A DNA stretch of 64,000 nt from Candidula unifasciata (Eukaryota; Mollusca; Gastropoda; Stylommatophora; Geomitridae). Shown piece after piece: positions 43,430 to 53,264 of this stretch. Position numbers and translations under genes: made by a program. The notes under the pieces were generated by a model. The model was not told the origin of the DNA. It made no database searches and saw only the letters and a list, made by a program, of their open reading frames with translations. Positions within the stretch are counted from its first letter, which is position 1, and every line of letters starts with the position of its first letter. The stretch covers positions 1 to 64,000 of the forward strand of contig CAJHNH020002658.1 in the NCBI GenBank assembly GCA_905116865.2, given 5' to 3'.

Positions 43430-43684
43430 GATTGCATCTTATTTTTGTTTTTGTTGTTGTTGTTTAGTATCCAGAAGCCATGAGTTGTTAACCCTTAGGC
43501 TCGGTATTATGGACATCGCAACCTTTCGGCCTTGATTCCATTGTAAATACCGTAAATCTGGGAGATAATGTGGCTTTCCTGCCTACCCCCAGGAGTGAAC
43601 ACGGACCACAAGGAGTTCGTCACCCGGTCACTGCGCATTCCGGTTTAGCCAGCTACGCTAGAGACCCGGGCTGATTGCATCTTA
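43430..43684 (-). mobile_element. SINE family K with exact 12-bp duplication
   Basis: The element is 43442-43672. Gattgcatctta flanks it at 43430-43441 and 43673-43684. Reading the minus strand gives 'tagcgtagctggctaaaccg', then 'ctccttgtggtccgtgttca', 'tctcccagatttacggta' and 'caactcatggcttctggata'. The uninterrupted repeat M has 'gattgcagctt' once at this point. Confidence 0.92.
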
Positions 43685-43859
43685 AGCTGTTTTCCTGTTG
43701 GGCTCCTTTAATCTGGCCCGCTTTCTGAATCACATTTATCACTTGACTAAAACTCTCCATCTTCGCTCTCCTCTCCGAAGCTCAACGTGGACTTCACGCA
43801 TGATGATAGTGATTGTCAATTACTGACTGTATTATATACCACTTTTGCTGTGTAGGGAA

Positions 43860-44042
43860 GGGTGGGGGGGGGGGGAAGGGGTCATTGACCCTGAATAATT
43901 ACCGCCACATGGCTAGTGCTGTCGCCACGGCTGTGCAGGTGAGAATTTTATTTTTCCTCCGACAGAAAAAATCCCCAGACTTACGGAAGATTCGAACCCG
44001 CTTGAGAGCCCAGAGTGCTAACCGTTCGGCCAGCCGCTCCTC
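43860..44042 (-). mobile_element. SINE family H inside repeat M
   Basis: The minus-strand head 'gagcggctggccgaacggtt' plus 'agcactctgggc' leads to the B box 'agcgggttcgaatcttccg'. The core 'attctcacctgcacagccg' and 'gacagcactagccatgtgg' follow, then a G/C run (43863-43874 on the plus strand). It matches 31526-31668. Confidence 0.82.
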
Positions 44043-44216
44043 TGTTAATAGCGATTAATATATTTAGGACGTCGTTTACTTAGCCTCTCTCTTGTATTGG
44101 TATTATTTTCCGCACTAAGACTGAACTGGGGATAAGGCTGAACTGGGGATAATGTTGAAACTGGCGATAAAATTGAGCAAAAGAAAATTTAGCAGCTGCA
44201 GAATTTACAAATTTAA

Positions 44217-44474
44217 TACTCATAAAGTAAGTAGTAAGTAAAGGACCCTGTTCCACACCTTTAGGCGTATAGGGCATATAGGGCTAGACCTATATTTTTT
44301 ATAGACCAACGGCACAAGATGGGTGATGTGGTCAGCATCACGCCGGCCGCCTCTACTTCCCAGGACTGCACCCGGCACCCACTCAAGGCTAGGTCGACCT
44401 GGGAGCCAAGGCCTTTTTTTTTGAAGAAAATTCCGGCTCTGCCAGAGAGCGAACCCACGACAATAGTCATAAAA
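44217..44474 (-). mobile_element. SINE family A inside repeat M
   Basis: The element is about 44229-44461, with its 3' end at the left ('aagtaaaggaccctgttcc'). Body words are 'ctacttcccaggactgcacc' and 'ggctaggtcgacctgggag', and the truncated head is 'agcgaacccacgac'. The target words 'actcataaa' (44218) and 'agtcataaa' (44466) look like a slightly diverged duplication. Repeat M copy 1 has 'attcataaa' once. Confidence 0.8.
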
Positions 44475-44560
44475 CATGTCAGAAATTGAGGGGTGACTGT
44501 ACATCTTGGTGGCTATTGGTGAAAAAGAAGTGGACATCTAGCGATGGTAAAGATGTCGGA

Positions 44561-45164
44561 CAATAGTTAGTTATTTAGCAAGTAACTTAGTTGGGTTATG
44601 ATCATTGTACTCCGGACATATCCGTAGGTACTCAGATCATCCCCTCAGGATGAACCCCATCTTCCAGAGGCTAATACTGCTATTTCACTGCTATTTCAAT
44701 GTGGTGTCCGTCAGGTGTTTTGCTATGCAGACTTCAACTCCCAAGTCTGTCAGTCTCCCCAATGACGTCAAACCAAAACTTCTGGTAATTAGAAAATCAG
44801 CCTCGATCACCTGCACATCCTCAGCGCTTTGCTGTTGCTCGTTTTGTATGCCTATGGCATTCACTTGAAGTATCCAGCGTATCTGACTCCGTTTGAGACT
44901 GAAATCACTGGCATAGGCGGTTCAGCAATTTTGGGCCAAGCTTGTTTGCTGTGATGCCGGAACAGTAACGACTAACTAGCTTGTTGCTTCTGATCTTTGC
45001 AGTTCGTTTACTTCTTGGTTCACAATGTTGTATAAGCTTCCATCTGTATGACTGTTTTTGTTTTTCAAGCAGTTGAATATAATCATATTTCAGACACAGA
45101 GTTGTAACATTTTATTGATTTCCAGTCGGGAAAAATGTAACACATTGTTGTTCCATAATAATAT
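44561..45164. other. no gene recognised
   Basis: An 87-codon frame (44605-44868) has no motif I recognise. No repeats seen. Confidence 0.4.
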
Positions 45165-45394
45165 GTCGGCGTCTGTGACTTTGGCGTTACAAACGCGATT
45201 TCTAATGCCAGGGTGCCGGGTTCGATCCCAGCTGCGGGCCTTGCGCCTGGCGTTAGTTTCGACAGTGGTATCGAGAAGCCGACCGTCCAGGAAGCAATGG
45301 CAAACTACTGGAAGTAAACTTGCTTAGAAAAACCACAAAAGCCAAAACACGTTTGGGTTGGTTCTGAAACGTTCTGTACATGATAGGCAACTAA
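45165..45394 (+). mobile_element. SINE family C, diverged copy
   Basis: It starts 'gtcggcgtctgtgactttgg', with a B box 'cgggttcgatcccagctg' and body 'ttcgacagtggtatcgaga' and 'ccgaccgtccaggaagc'. No clear duplication found. Confidence 0.8.
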
Positions 45395-45820
45395 CATAAA
45401 AATGTATCTACAACTAGAGATAAGTAGAGGAGTTGAAGTTTGTGTTCGCCTCTCGGGAAGTATTTAGACATATAAGATTATCGCCAGTTTTCTAAAGCAC
45501 TCCACGGGATAAAGAGACTGGGTGAAAGGAAGAAATAGTAGGATGAAGAGAAAAAGGAAGCGGAAGAGAGAAGACAAATTGCAAAGGGGATGAAGAAAAA
45601 GAAAAAGAAAAAGAAAAAAAAGCACAGGAGAGATGACCGAGGGGATGAACGTGAAGGAAATCAAGAAGAAGTAGAGACGAGAATGAACACACAAAAAAAG
45701 AAAAAGAGGGAGACAAGAAGAAATAAATAGGAAGTAGGAAGAAGAAAGAAGAAGAGAGGAGAGAAGGAAAATAAAAGGAAAAAGCACACAGACACACACA
45801 AACACACATACATAAAGAAG
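45395..45820. repeat. degenerate purine-rich region
   Basis: From about 45500 the plus strand is mostly A and G in irregular aag and aaag patterns. It looks like the decayed edge of the array that follows. Confidence 0.7.
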
Positions 45821-46178
45821 AAAAAGAAGAAAAAGAAGAAGAAGAAAAAGAAGAAGGAGAAGAAGAAGAAGAAGAAGAAGAAGAAGAAGAAGAAGAAGAA
45901 GAAGAAGAAGAAGAAGAAGAAGAAGAAGAAGAAGAAGAAGAAGAAGAAGAAGAAGAAGAAGAAGAAGAAGAAGAAGAAGAAGAAGAAGAAGAAGAAGAAG
46001 AAGAAGAAGAAGAAGAAGAAGAAGAAGAGAAGAAGAAGAAGAAGAAGAAGAAGAAGAAGAAGAAGAAGAAGAAGAAGAAGAAGAAGAAGAAGAAGAAGAA
46101 GAAGAAGAAGAAGAAGAAGAAGAAGAAGAAGAAGAAGAAGAAGAAGAAGAAGAAGAAGAAGAAGAAGAAAAAGAAGAT
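45821..46178. repeat. (GAA)n array, about 360 bp
   Basis: Nearly pure GAA with one GAGAAG break near 46027. It causes frames of over 200 codons on the minus strand. Confidence 0.97.
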
Positions 46179-46756
46179 AAAAAATTGATTTTTCATACAT
46201 AACTATGCAATTAATTCAAATTACCACCATCGAAAAAAAAAAAAAAACAGCGACTTTAAAACAACTTCCGTTGCTGTGACACCTCCTTACATTTCCTAAT
46301 TAAACATAACAATTTATCTGCCGCAATAAACGAAGTCATCAATAAGATCAATCTTCAGAGTGGAGAAAATTTCAAAGTAATTTGGCAAATGTTGCTATAA
46401 TCTGTAGAACGTTCCACAGTGCAATAGAATGCCTCTCTGCTAAGCTTTTTATTCCTTATTAAATCTTTGGTTATTCAGAGAAAATATGCCAGGAAACTAC
46501 AGATTAGCGGGACCTGAGCAGAGCCAATCCATTTATATCCTGCCGTGTTTCATTTTATGTAATTCATTTTCGAAGGTTCCTTCTTTGATTCGTGTTTATC
46601 TTATCTTTTGAAAGGTTAGTTCTGAGAGAGGTACGCGTGGTAAACTAAATGTCCATGCGCCGGGCACTTCAAGCCACAGGAAAACTGAAGCCGCGAGATC
46701 TTAGGCAAATAGAGCTCTGGCTCGCTGTGTAGAATAACGATGACAATGAAGATGAT
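46179..46756. other. no gene recognised
   Basis: AT-rich sequence without motifs, apart from an A run near 46233-46247. Confidence 0.4.
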
Positions 46757-46925
46757 GATAATGTTTTAACCCCACAACGACATCACACAAAACGATAAAT
46801 ACCCGGTGACACAATTTGCCACTATTCAGATGGGGATAAAACATGGAAAAGTCCCAGAAACCTGTTCAACACATACGTTGGGCAATATTAGCACAACCGA
46901 CAACAGCCGGAGTGGGGCTTTAAAA
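46757..46925 (-). mobile_element. dispersed repeat B, copy 3
   Basis: The reverse complement gives 'aaagccccactccggctgtt', 'ccatctgaatagtggcaaat' and 'tgtgtcaccgggtatttatc', matching 12225-12422 and 34775-34950. Confidence 0.72.
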
Positions 46926-46973
46926 AAACTTGAAAAATTGCCTCCCGTACTGGGACGTCGATAATGTTAAAGT

Positions 46974-47264
46974 GTGTGTGATGACATTCACTTGGTTAAA
47001 TACTCCCCTAAATTTCGAGGAATAGATCTTGCTCCAAGAACAATAAAAAGAGAAATCAGACTGTTAATGTCGTTAAACGACTACAAATTAACTAAAAAGA
47101 AAAGTCCTAGAGGACGACCACGCAAGCGATGGATAGTTATAATTATCAGAGTCCGTAAACGCCAGCAACTGCGTAGCAAACACCGAAGCTCGTATCCGAT
47201 GCCTCTTCAAAATATGACGCTTAAACACAGAACAGGACGAGAGAATGAGATAAAGGAAAAGTAA
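46974..47264 (+). pseudogene. possible LINE C-terminal fragment
   Basis: An open frame of 96 codons includes KKKSPRGRPRKRWIVIIIRV. RGRPRKRW is common at LINE C-termini, but the residues after it do not follow the usual W-x-x-x-A pattern, and there is no clear tail. It could also be chance in a basic, AT-rich frame. Confidence 0.4.
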
Positions 47265-47409
47265 GCTGGAAAAAAAAACCCAGTCATTTTCAAGCCTTTG
47301 GCTAGGCAAACATTTTTATAGACAAACTTTACCTGATGAAGCATGTAGTCAACATCATGTCGGCAAATGTTACTTCTGAGAATAAATGAATGAATCATAA
47401 ATTGACATT

Positions 47410-47520
47410 ACTGCACGTGAGACATTACTACACCTGCACCATCTGATTCTTCAGTAGCCAACGAAGAGTCGAAATGCTAATAGCACCAGTTGCAACCTAA
47501 TTAATAAGTTTGCCTTTGTT
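47410..47520 (-). mobile_element. LINE 3' region related to 27273-27850
   Basis: 'cagtagccaacgaagagtcg' and 'atgctaatagcaccagttgc' match the 27.4-kb element ('agccagcgaagagttctg', 'atactaatagtgccagtagc'). Short fragment. Confidence 0.55.
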
Positions 47521-48892
47521 CCATCTAAGTGTTATTGTTCACAGCTCTACTCTATCCCTGTTGGATTAGTTTTTCAATGTATGGATTCTTTGTCTGTTCT
47601 GTTAGACTGTATCTTTCATTGTATGGATTCTCTGTTTGTTCTATTGCACCATCCTTTTGATCCCAGAGAGCCTTCACCATGTCCGCCTCATTGTAAAGTA
47701 GCTAATCGTTAAGAAGAACGGTAGCAGCCATCTGTTAGAGGGCTCGGTTGTCTTGGATAGAAAATCAATGCGGGAAATTACCAAGTACCCGCTTCAGGTC
47801 TGTAATATTTTATTTTTATTTTTTAAACACAAATCCACAAGAATTAAGATGTACACCCGGTAAACTTCAGACCAGCTAGCGAACAGCTACCACATGTGAG
47901 CTTCCATTAGGTAAATACATAGCCATTTACTTCATACACTGCCAAGGAACTCACCAAGCGTTCGCTGATTTTAAGTAAAGTGGAGAACTCTATGTGCTTC
48001 CTGTGACTAACCCAGCTGTTAAATTACCCACAGTCTGTCCCATTTCTGACAATTTGACTTCCAGTCCAATATGGCAGATGATCAGCTTGTTGCTAACGCT
48101 TTGAAAAGTTATTTGTGTTTATGTAGGGTTTGCTGATGCACATCCCCTAATTTAGGACAGTTATTCCTATGGTTCCGTCGCTCTGCCACTGATTTCATTG
48201 CTTGGTGTGGCACTGTGAGCTGTGGATTTCACCCGAAATGTTTATTTATGTTGTGCCCGCAAAGGCTGTTTGTTGGGAACTTCTCTAAAAATTAGGGGTG
48301 GCCGATTACATAGAAATGACACGTACTTATGCAGTATTGCGTGTGCAATGCGGGATTACTAAAAGAACTGCTTGCGTCAACAGAAAGCTGCAATTCTGGC
48401 AGGGGACTGTTTAGCTTTGGCACATTTGACTGCTGCCTTATGCATTTACTTTCCCCGTGAGACCTTCACGATTTTGAAAGGGCTTACGTGGTTTACCATA
48501 GTTATCAGTTTGGAGGCATAAGAACATTTTCAATGATTTTCATTAGCAAAGGAACAGATCAGTTATGTGACAGCCCGTGTTGCAGTAAAGCTAGCCATTC
48601 TGCTGAGTAACAAGGGACCCGGCCGCATCGAGATACCAGCTAAGTGATTTTGTGTATCTATGTAGTATTGTTTAATTTTTTTGTGCTGATGAAGGCTCAA
48701 TAGCCGCAACATTCACGTTTTGTTTGTATTTGTTATATTGTGAAGCTTGCTAATATACTTTTCGTTCGGTTTTATATCTTTTCTTGCAGTAAAGCTGAAT
48801 GACACCTTGACAAACGACTACGAGTATGCGAATTCTTACTTCGACCCCTTTCTGCTCTGTAACGTTTCCTTTTTCAGTTCCTGGTAACCACC
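47521..48892. other. no gene recognised
   Basis: The longest span (about 1.4 kb) here without a recognised repeat. There is a small direct repeat near 47575 and 47620 ('tgtatggattctttgtctgt' and 'tgtatggattctctgtttgt'). No convincing frame on either strand. Confidence 0.4.
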
Positions 48893-48990
48893 CAATGGGA
48901 TTCGCAGTGGTGTAGTAACTAGAAGCACGCCTTCAGGCCTCAAGGTCTACTGTTCAAATCCTCATCCAAGCGGTATGTTTTTCCGTGAAG
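48893..48990 (+). mobile_element. tRNA-like SINE head
   Basis: 'ttcgcagtggtgtagtaact' plus 'agaagcac' looks like an A box region. 'ctactgttcaaatcctcatc' about 40 bases later contains a B-box-like gttcaaatcc. No second copy, so SINE or decayed tRNA cannot be separated. Confidence 0.45.
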
Positions 48991-49154
48991 TGATATAATA
49001 TTCAAAGAACACAGTCTAAGAAGGGTGCCCGCCATAAACACATTGTCTATCATGTGTGGATATATCTACACGAACGGGACAGAATACGATAAAAAGCAAT
49101 GCGTTGCAAGTCTTTGTTTCAAGAGTATGTAAGGTAGAATGTTGAATGTTGAAT

Positions 49155-49440
49155 ATTGAATGTTGAATTAGGAATCGAAATCACAGAACTCTAGACACTC
49201 CCATCGGTGCACAGTCCCCATCTTCAGCAGCAAGCAAAGAGTTCTATCAATACCGATGGTACCAGGAACCGTCTGATCGTATATCCGTCTCATCCTTTCC
49301 CTGAGTGTTGGGCAACGGCCAGATTCCCTGGTAACTCCTCGCATCGCTATTTTCCTTAGACCCTAATGATCCATCTGCGCTTCCACACTGTTAAGTCGCT
49401 CCTAAAGGGCCCTCACAATATCGTACATGTCATTTATCAA
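49155..49440 (-). mobile_element. LINE 3' region related to 27273-27850
   Basis: Matching words with 27.35-27.64 kb include 'gagttctatcaatacc', 'cgtctcatcctttccctgag' and 'aatgatccatctgcgcttcc'. Stops interrupt all frames. Confidence 0.6.
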
Positions 49441-49620
49441 TTCACCACCAAGTGGTAAAGAGCCAGCCAGTCTATCTGTCTGCTCATTTCCCAGAACACA
49501 GGCAATACCTGGAGAAAGTATCTAAAGAATGCTAACTACCAGGGACCTCTGAAGTGGTTGAAGTAAGGTAAACGAATTTAACTAAAATACACAGATAATC
49601 ATTAGATGTGATGGGTATCT
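49441..49620. other. spacer
   Basis: Short unique-looking sequence. Confidence 0.35.
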
Positions 49621-49651
49621 TGTGTGTGTGTGAGTGTGTGTGTGTGTGGGT

Positions 49652-49698
<47 letters not shown>

Positions 49699-49715
49699 TG
49701 TGTGAGAGAGAGATT

Positions 49716-49780
<65 letters not shown>
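49621..49780. repeat. (GT)n then (GA)n microsatellite
   Basis: GT-rich stretch (49621-49650) passing into GA repeats with GT and AT interruptions to 49780. Frames of Ser-Leu or Arg-Glu repeats over it are artefacts. Confidence 0.95.
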
Positions 49781-50309
49781 TTAATGTCTGCCAATCTCTC
49801 CCCTGAATGCCAACACAGCGTCTGTAGCAATTCTTCATGAAGCAATAAGTAATTTTTACGCAACTTTTTCAATCACAACATGTCGGGGCATTTGAAAGAT
49901 TTACTTGCGAATAGGGTCATACATTTTCGTCTCATTGAGTGCAGGCAGTTTGAATCCTATGCAGGTTAGATTTTCTTCCTTTCCCTGTCGTAAGAAGAAG
50001 AAAAATTGCCCGAAATATTTTCCTGAACTCTTCAATCTGGAGAAAAACTGATTTCCATTGGAAAGGGACTCGATCTTCTTAGAGATCTTATAAGGGGACC
50101 TAACTGCTCATCTTAAAAGACTCGATCGATAGATTTATCGAGGTTTATACTTAGCGTTAACTTGTAGCGTTGTGGATTCTAAGGTGGCGGAGTGGGGCAG
50201 ATGTTTGTCTGTCGGCAAGCAAGTCTATATTTGGTATTCTAACATATTCGGTAACAAGCAAGATGTCTTTATTGACGTCTACCGTTATAACTGTTTGGTC
50301 AGTTTTGTG
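49781..50309. other. no gene recognised
   Basis: AT-rich unique-looking sequence. A 112-codon frame from 50172 extends into SINE H and has no domain. Confidence 0.4.
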
Positions 50310-50435
50310 GTGTTGGCGGAAAAAAAAGGTGGAGGGTATAGGTGGGGATGTCTTGCACCTGAGATGTTAGGACCACATAGTAAATGCAGTTGCCAGGGAT
50401 TGACTGTGCAGGTCAGGATTTTACCCCCCCCCCTC
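50310..50435 (-). mobile_element. SINE family H, partial copy
   Basis: The core 'gactgtgcaggtcaggattt' and upstream 'agttgccagg' match other H copies, with an A/G run on one side and a C run on the other. The tRNA-like head is not recognisable. Confidence 0.5.
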
Positions 50436-50734
50436 ACCTCTTCTACACCACCTTCCCCTCTAGCCATAATACACTCATTCATACATACAAACTCCTACTT
50501 ACACGTGTAAACACCTCCTCGAAGAGAAGGAAAAAAAAACACACACAAAAACACAGACACTCTTACATATCCTCACTTACGCACACCCAAATATATATAC
50601 ACACACACATACGTTGTTGTAAATGCGTATGAACGTTAATTAACCTACCCTACTGTTATTTTCCCTCCCTCTGTTTCGTGTTTTTTTTTTTTTTTTAGCT
50701 ACTTACTTGTAATTAGGAAGAGTTTGGAAGGCAA
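50436..50734. other. no gene recognised; CA-rich tract
   Basis: CA-rich stretches near 50530-50610 and a T run at about 50682-50697. Confidence 0.4.
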
Positions 50735-50885
50735 CTGAAATGTGGTTCTTGAAAAGAATGTTAAGATACCTTGGGCTGCCAGAAAAACTTACAATGATTG
50801 CTTGCAAAAAGCTAATAAAAGTAAAACTTTACATACAACAACAACATAGTTCTTTGGTCATGTGATGAGAAAATGTGTTCCCTTA

Positions 50886-51137
50886 AAGAATAACAAATGA
50901 GATGGTTTGGCCCCCTGACGAGAATGACCTGGTACCAACTGCCACAGAGAGCGGCGCTGAAGAAATATAATAAACATATAGCAAGGGGAAGATCACGCAA
51001 GGTAAGGAACGACACCATCAGGAGCAAAATAACAGAAATAAACAGCAACTTGTACAATGCGTTGGGAAAAAGCGCACAAACGAACCGCATGTCTCCACCC
51101 AACACCCACCTCGCTGAGGTAAATGGTGAAGGAGAAA
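50886..51137 (+). pseudogene. inserted LINE 3' end leading into a GAA array
   Basis: The frame from 50897 reads MRWFGPLTRMTWYQLPQRAA, then HIARGRSRKVRNDTIR and MSPPNTHLAEVNGE, and continues without a break into (GAA)n. Compare 24715-25140, which has the same C-terminus and a short GAA-like end. The array is thus at the place of the 3' tail. Confidence 0.78.
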
Positions 51138-51365
51138 AAGAAAAAGAAGAAAAAGAAGAAGAAGAAAAAGAAGAAGAAGAAGAAGAAGAAGAAGAAGAAG
51201 AAGAAGAAGAAGAAGAAGAAGAAGAAGAAGAAGAAGAAGAAGAAGAAGAAGAAGAAGAAGAAGAAGAAGAAGAAGAAGAAGAAGAAGAAGAAGAAGAAGA
51301 AGAAGAAAAAGAAGAAGAAGATGAAGAAGAAGAACAAGAACAAGAAAAAGAAAAAGAAGAAGAAG
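51138..51365. repeat. (GAA)n array at a LINE 3' tail
   Basis: GAA with AAA insertions at both edges and one GAT. It ends where the interrupted outer LINE resumes. Confidence 0.96.
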
Positions 51366-51575
51366 AAGATTTAAAAAGGAGCACTGGAAAATATCGCGAC
51401 GACTAGAAAGAGCACTGGTAGAAGAGGCAGAGGCAGACCAAGAAACAATGATGGTGAGTGTCTTAAGACATGCAGGGATATCATCAGTGGAACTGATCCA
51501 GAACACCACAGACCGAGATCTGTGGAGATACATGAACGCCTACACCAGCTGGCAAGGCACTTGACGATGACAATA

Positions 51576-52239
51576 ACCCAACAGTATTGTAGTTAACTTT
51601 CCGTCTTTCCATATAAAAATGTTATATTATGCTATGAGGAGGCATGTGTTGTGATTCGTATGCTTCCCCATACATAGACCTATACTGTGATATGGGGCGG
51701 TTTGGAGATCACAGCTCATGGCGATGGCGAGTGTGAGATCATGAAGGCCTGCCCATGATAATAAAAAAAAGTACAATTAGAGCATGGGATTTCAGGACCG
51801 TTGCTACCGTCACATGAAACATATAGTATGCTTCTTCTTAGATGCCAAACTTTCAACGTGTTTATTGGTTCAAAACAAAAAAAAAATAAATTCTTACAAT
51901 AATAAGAATTACAGTAAGTGCCACCTGTGACTAAACAAATTGTGTATATAGTTTATTTTCCCTACTGTGAGCTTCAGGCGGCCATAAACAGTGACAATGT
52001 ATCGAAGAAACTATTCGCATTTTAGTTGAATTTATTCAGTTGTGTGCTTTAAGCAGACGGAATTTATCGTACACTTGAAGTTACCCTGGTAAGTCACGTG
52101 ACTACGGTGAGCTTCCGGCGGCCACGAATAAGAGACAATGTATCGAAGAAACTATTTTTCCTTCGCTTACTACAATTTACGATGTACTGTTAAATAGTGG
52201 TCAGAATGTCAGATTACAGTAGTAAAAACTGTATACAGG
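51576..52239. repeat. spacer with a diverged direct repeat
   Basis: 'gtgagcttcaggcggcca' plus 'gacaatgtatcgaagaaact' (51966-52014) recur as 'gtgagcttccggcggcca' plus 'gacaatgtatcgaagaaact' (52108-52156), spaced about 141 bp. No gene recognised. Confidence 0.75.
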
Positions 52240-52390
52240 AGATGAATGGTCGTAGATCACGAGGCAGACCAAGAAGAAGATGTAGACACCTGCAAACGCT
52301 TCATGTCACCAACTGGAAAGAGAAGGCCAGCCAGAGAGATGAATGAAGGCGGGTGATATCCGTAGAAATGAACCTCAAGGGCTCGGAATA
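52240..52390 (+). pseudogene. LINE C-terminal fragment, same family as 5915-6060
   Basis: The frame reads NGRRSRGRPRRRCRHLQTLH, then NWKEKASQRDEWRRVISVEM and NLKGSE. The RGRPRRR block and the 'WKEKA-QRD-WR-VIS' segment match the 5.9-kb fragment. The upstream domain is missing. Confidence 0.68.
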
Positions 52391-52554
52391 CTGAAGAAAA
52401 ATAAATGTAGAAGTGTTAGAAATGTCGGTATGTTTCAAGCACGTTTAGTCGTTTAAAATTATTATTTGAAAGTTGTTGATGCAGTTTACCGTAATACATT
52501 AAACTATGTATGCATGAAAACAATGTATGAAATAAGTAAGACGAGACTTAATGT

Positions 52555-52590
52555 AAAGGACCTTTTTCCACACCTTTAGGTATCATCATG
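52555..52590 (-). mobile_element. SINE family A, 3'-end scrap
   Basis: 'gtaaaggacctttttccaca' plus 'cctttagg' matches the 3' end of family A. It is only about 35 bp. Confidence 0.5.
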
Positions 52591-52689
52591 TAGCAGGTTC
52601 TTTGCAGAACTTCGCTCTCATTACTGTCTACCTGAAAGAAACTTTTATATTCAGGGAGTCACTTATATCCTGTTCCTTTCTTGGTGTTA

Positions 52690-52980
52690 GTCGGCCCCAG
52701 CGCCTCCTTCCTGGTACCATGTCATCTACTAATTTTTTTTTTTCAGTCTACCATGACGCTTGATATGACCAAAATAAGTTCAGTTTCCAAGGCAAGATGC
52801 TGTTTATTAGCCAATCTTCCTAAAGATTCAGATCTTTTTAAAATGTCAGTATTTCTTCTCTTCTTTGTCCATGGTATTCTGAGAATCTTCCTGCAGCATT
52901 TTGACTCAAATGCCCATATTTTTGTTTCCTTAATGACCGGAAGACTCACATTCGTATGTTTGCAACAGAGAAGATAAATG
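52690..52980 (-). pseudogene. LINE reverse-transcriptase fragment
   Basis: A 68-codon minus frame (52949 down to 52743) reads IKETKIWAFESKCCRKILRI, then PWTKKRRNTDIL. The 'AFE-KCxRKILRI-WT-K-TN--VL' segment is typical between the reverse-transcriptase domain and the basic C-terminus of LINEs. Confidence 0.7.
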
Positions 52981-53024
52981 TTCTCAAATTTTTAATTTTT
53001 AATTTTCATGCTGGTGCTAGATTT

Positions 53025-53155
53025 ATAGTGTGCCGACCAAACGGCACTCGGTGGGAAATATGGTCTACACCACACCGGGCGCCTTTGCATCCTACAAGTG
53101 TATCTAGTTCCTATTTTAGGCTGAGTCGACCTGGGAGTCCAGGTAATACCTTCAA
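53025..53155 (-). mobile_element. SINE family A, internal fragment
   Basis: Diverged words in reverse: 'gggcgcctttgcatcctaca', 'ggctgagtcgacctgggagt'. No head or tail. Confidence 0.5.
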
Positions 53156-53264
53156 TATTTACCGCTTTTTAGGGCGTTGTAGACAGGGGGTGAACATCAG
53201 GATTCACTACACAAAAACAATATTTTTAAATATTTTTTACAGTGTTAGACCAGTTATTTCTTCT

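Larger units (their letters stand above)
43362..44560 (+). repeat. repeat M, copy carrying three SINE insertions
   Basis: It is collinear with 40250-40770 but about 1200 bp long. Removing SINE K (43442-43672), SINE H (43860-44042) and SINE A (44229-44461), plus duplications, leaves about 520 bp, the size of the uninterrupted copy. A short 'gaactggggataa' is tandemly doubled at about 44124-44155. Confidence 0.78.
50735..51575 (+). pseudogene. LINE fragment split by a second LINE
   Basis: The outer LINE reads TEMWFLKRMLRYLGLPEKLT and FFGHVMRK before 50885. It resumes after 51375 with LENIATTRKSTGRRGRGRPR and, in another frame, ELIQNTTDRDLWRYM and WQGT, then a GATGAC-type end. In intact relatives the FGHVMRR segment is followed almost directly by LEN-x-x-TT, so the 490 bp between are an insertion. 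All parts carry frameshifts or stops. Confidence 0.75.

Noticed and set aside
46974..47264. A host gene with a basic DNA-binding region.
   Set aside because: RGRPRKRW is a common LINE C-terminal motif and nothing else in the frame looks like a host domain. It is kept only as a low-confidence LINE fragment.
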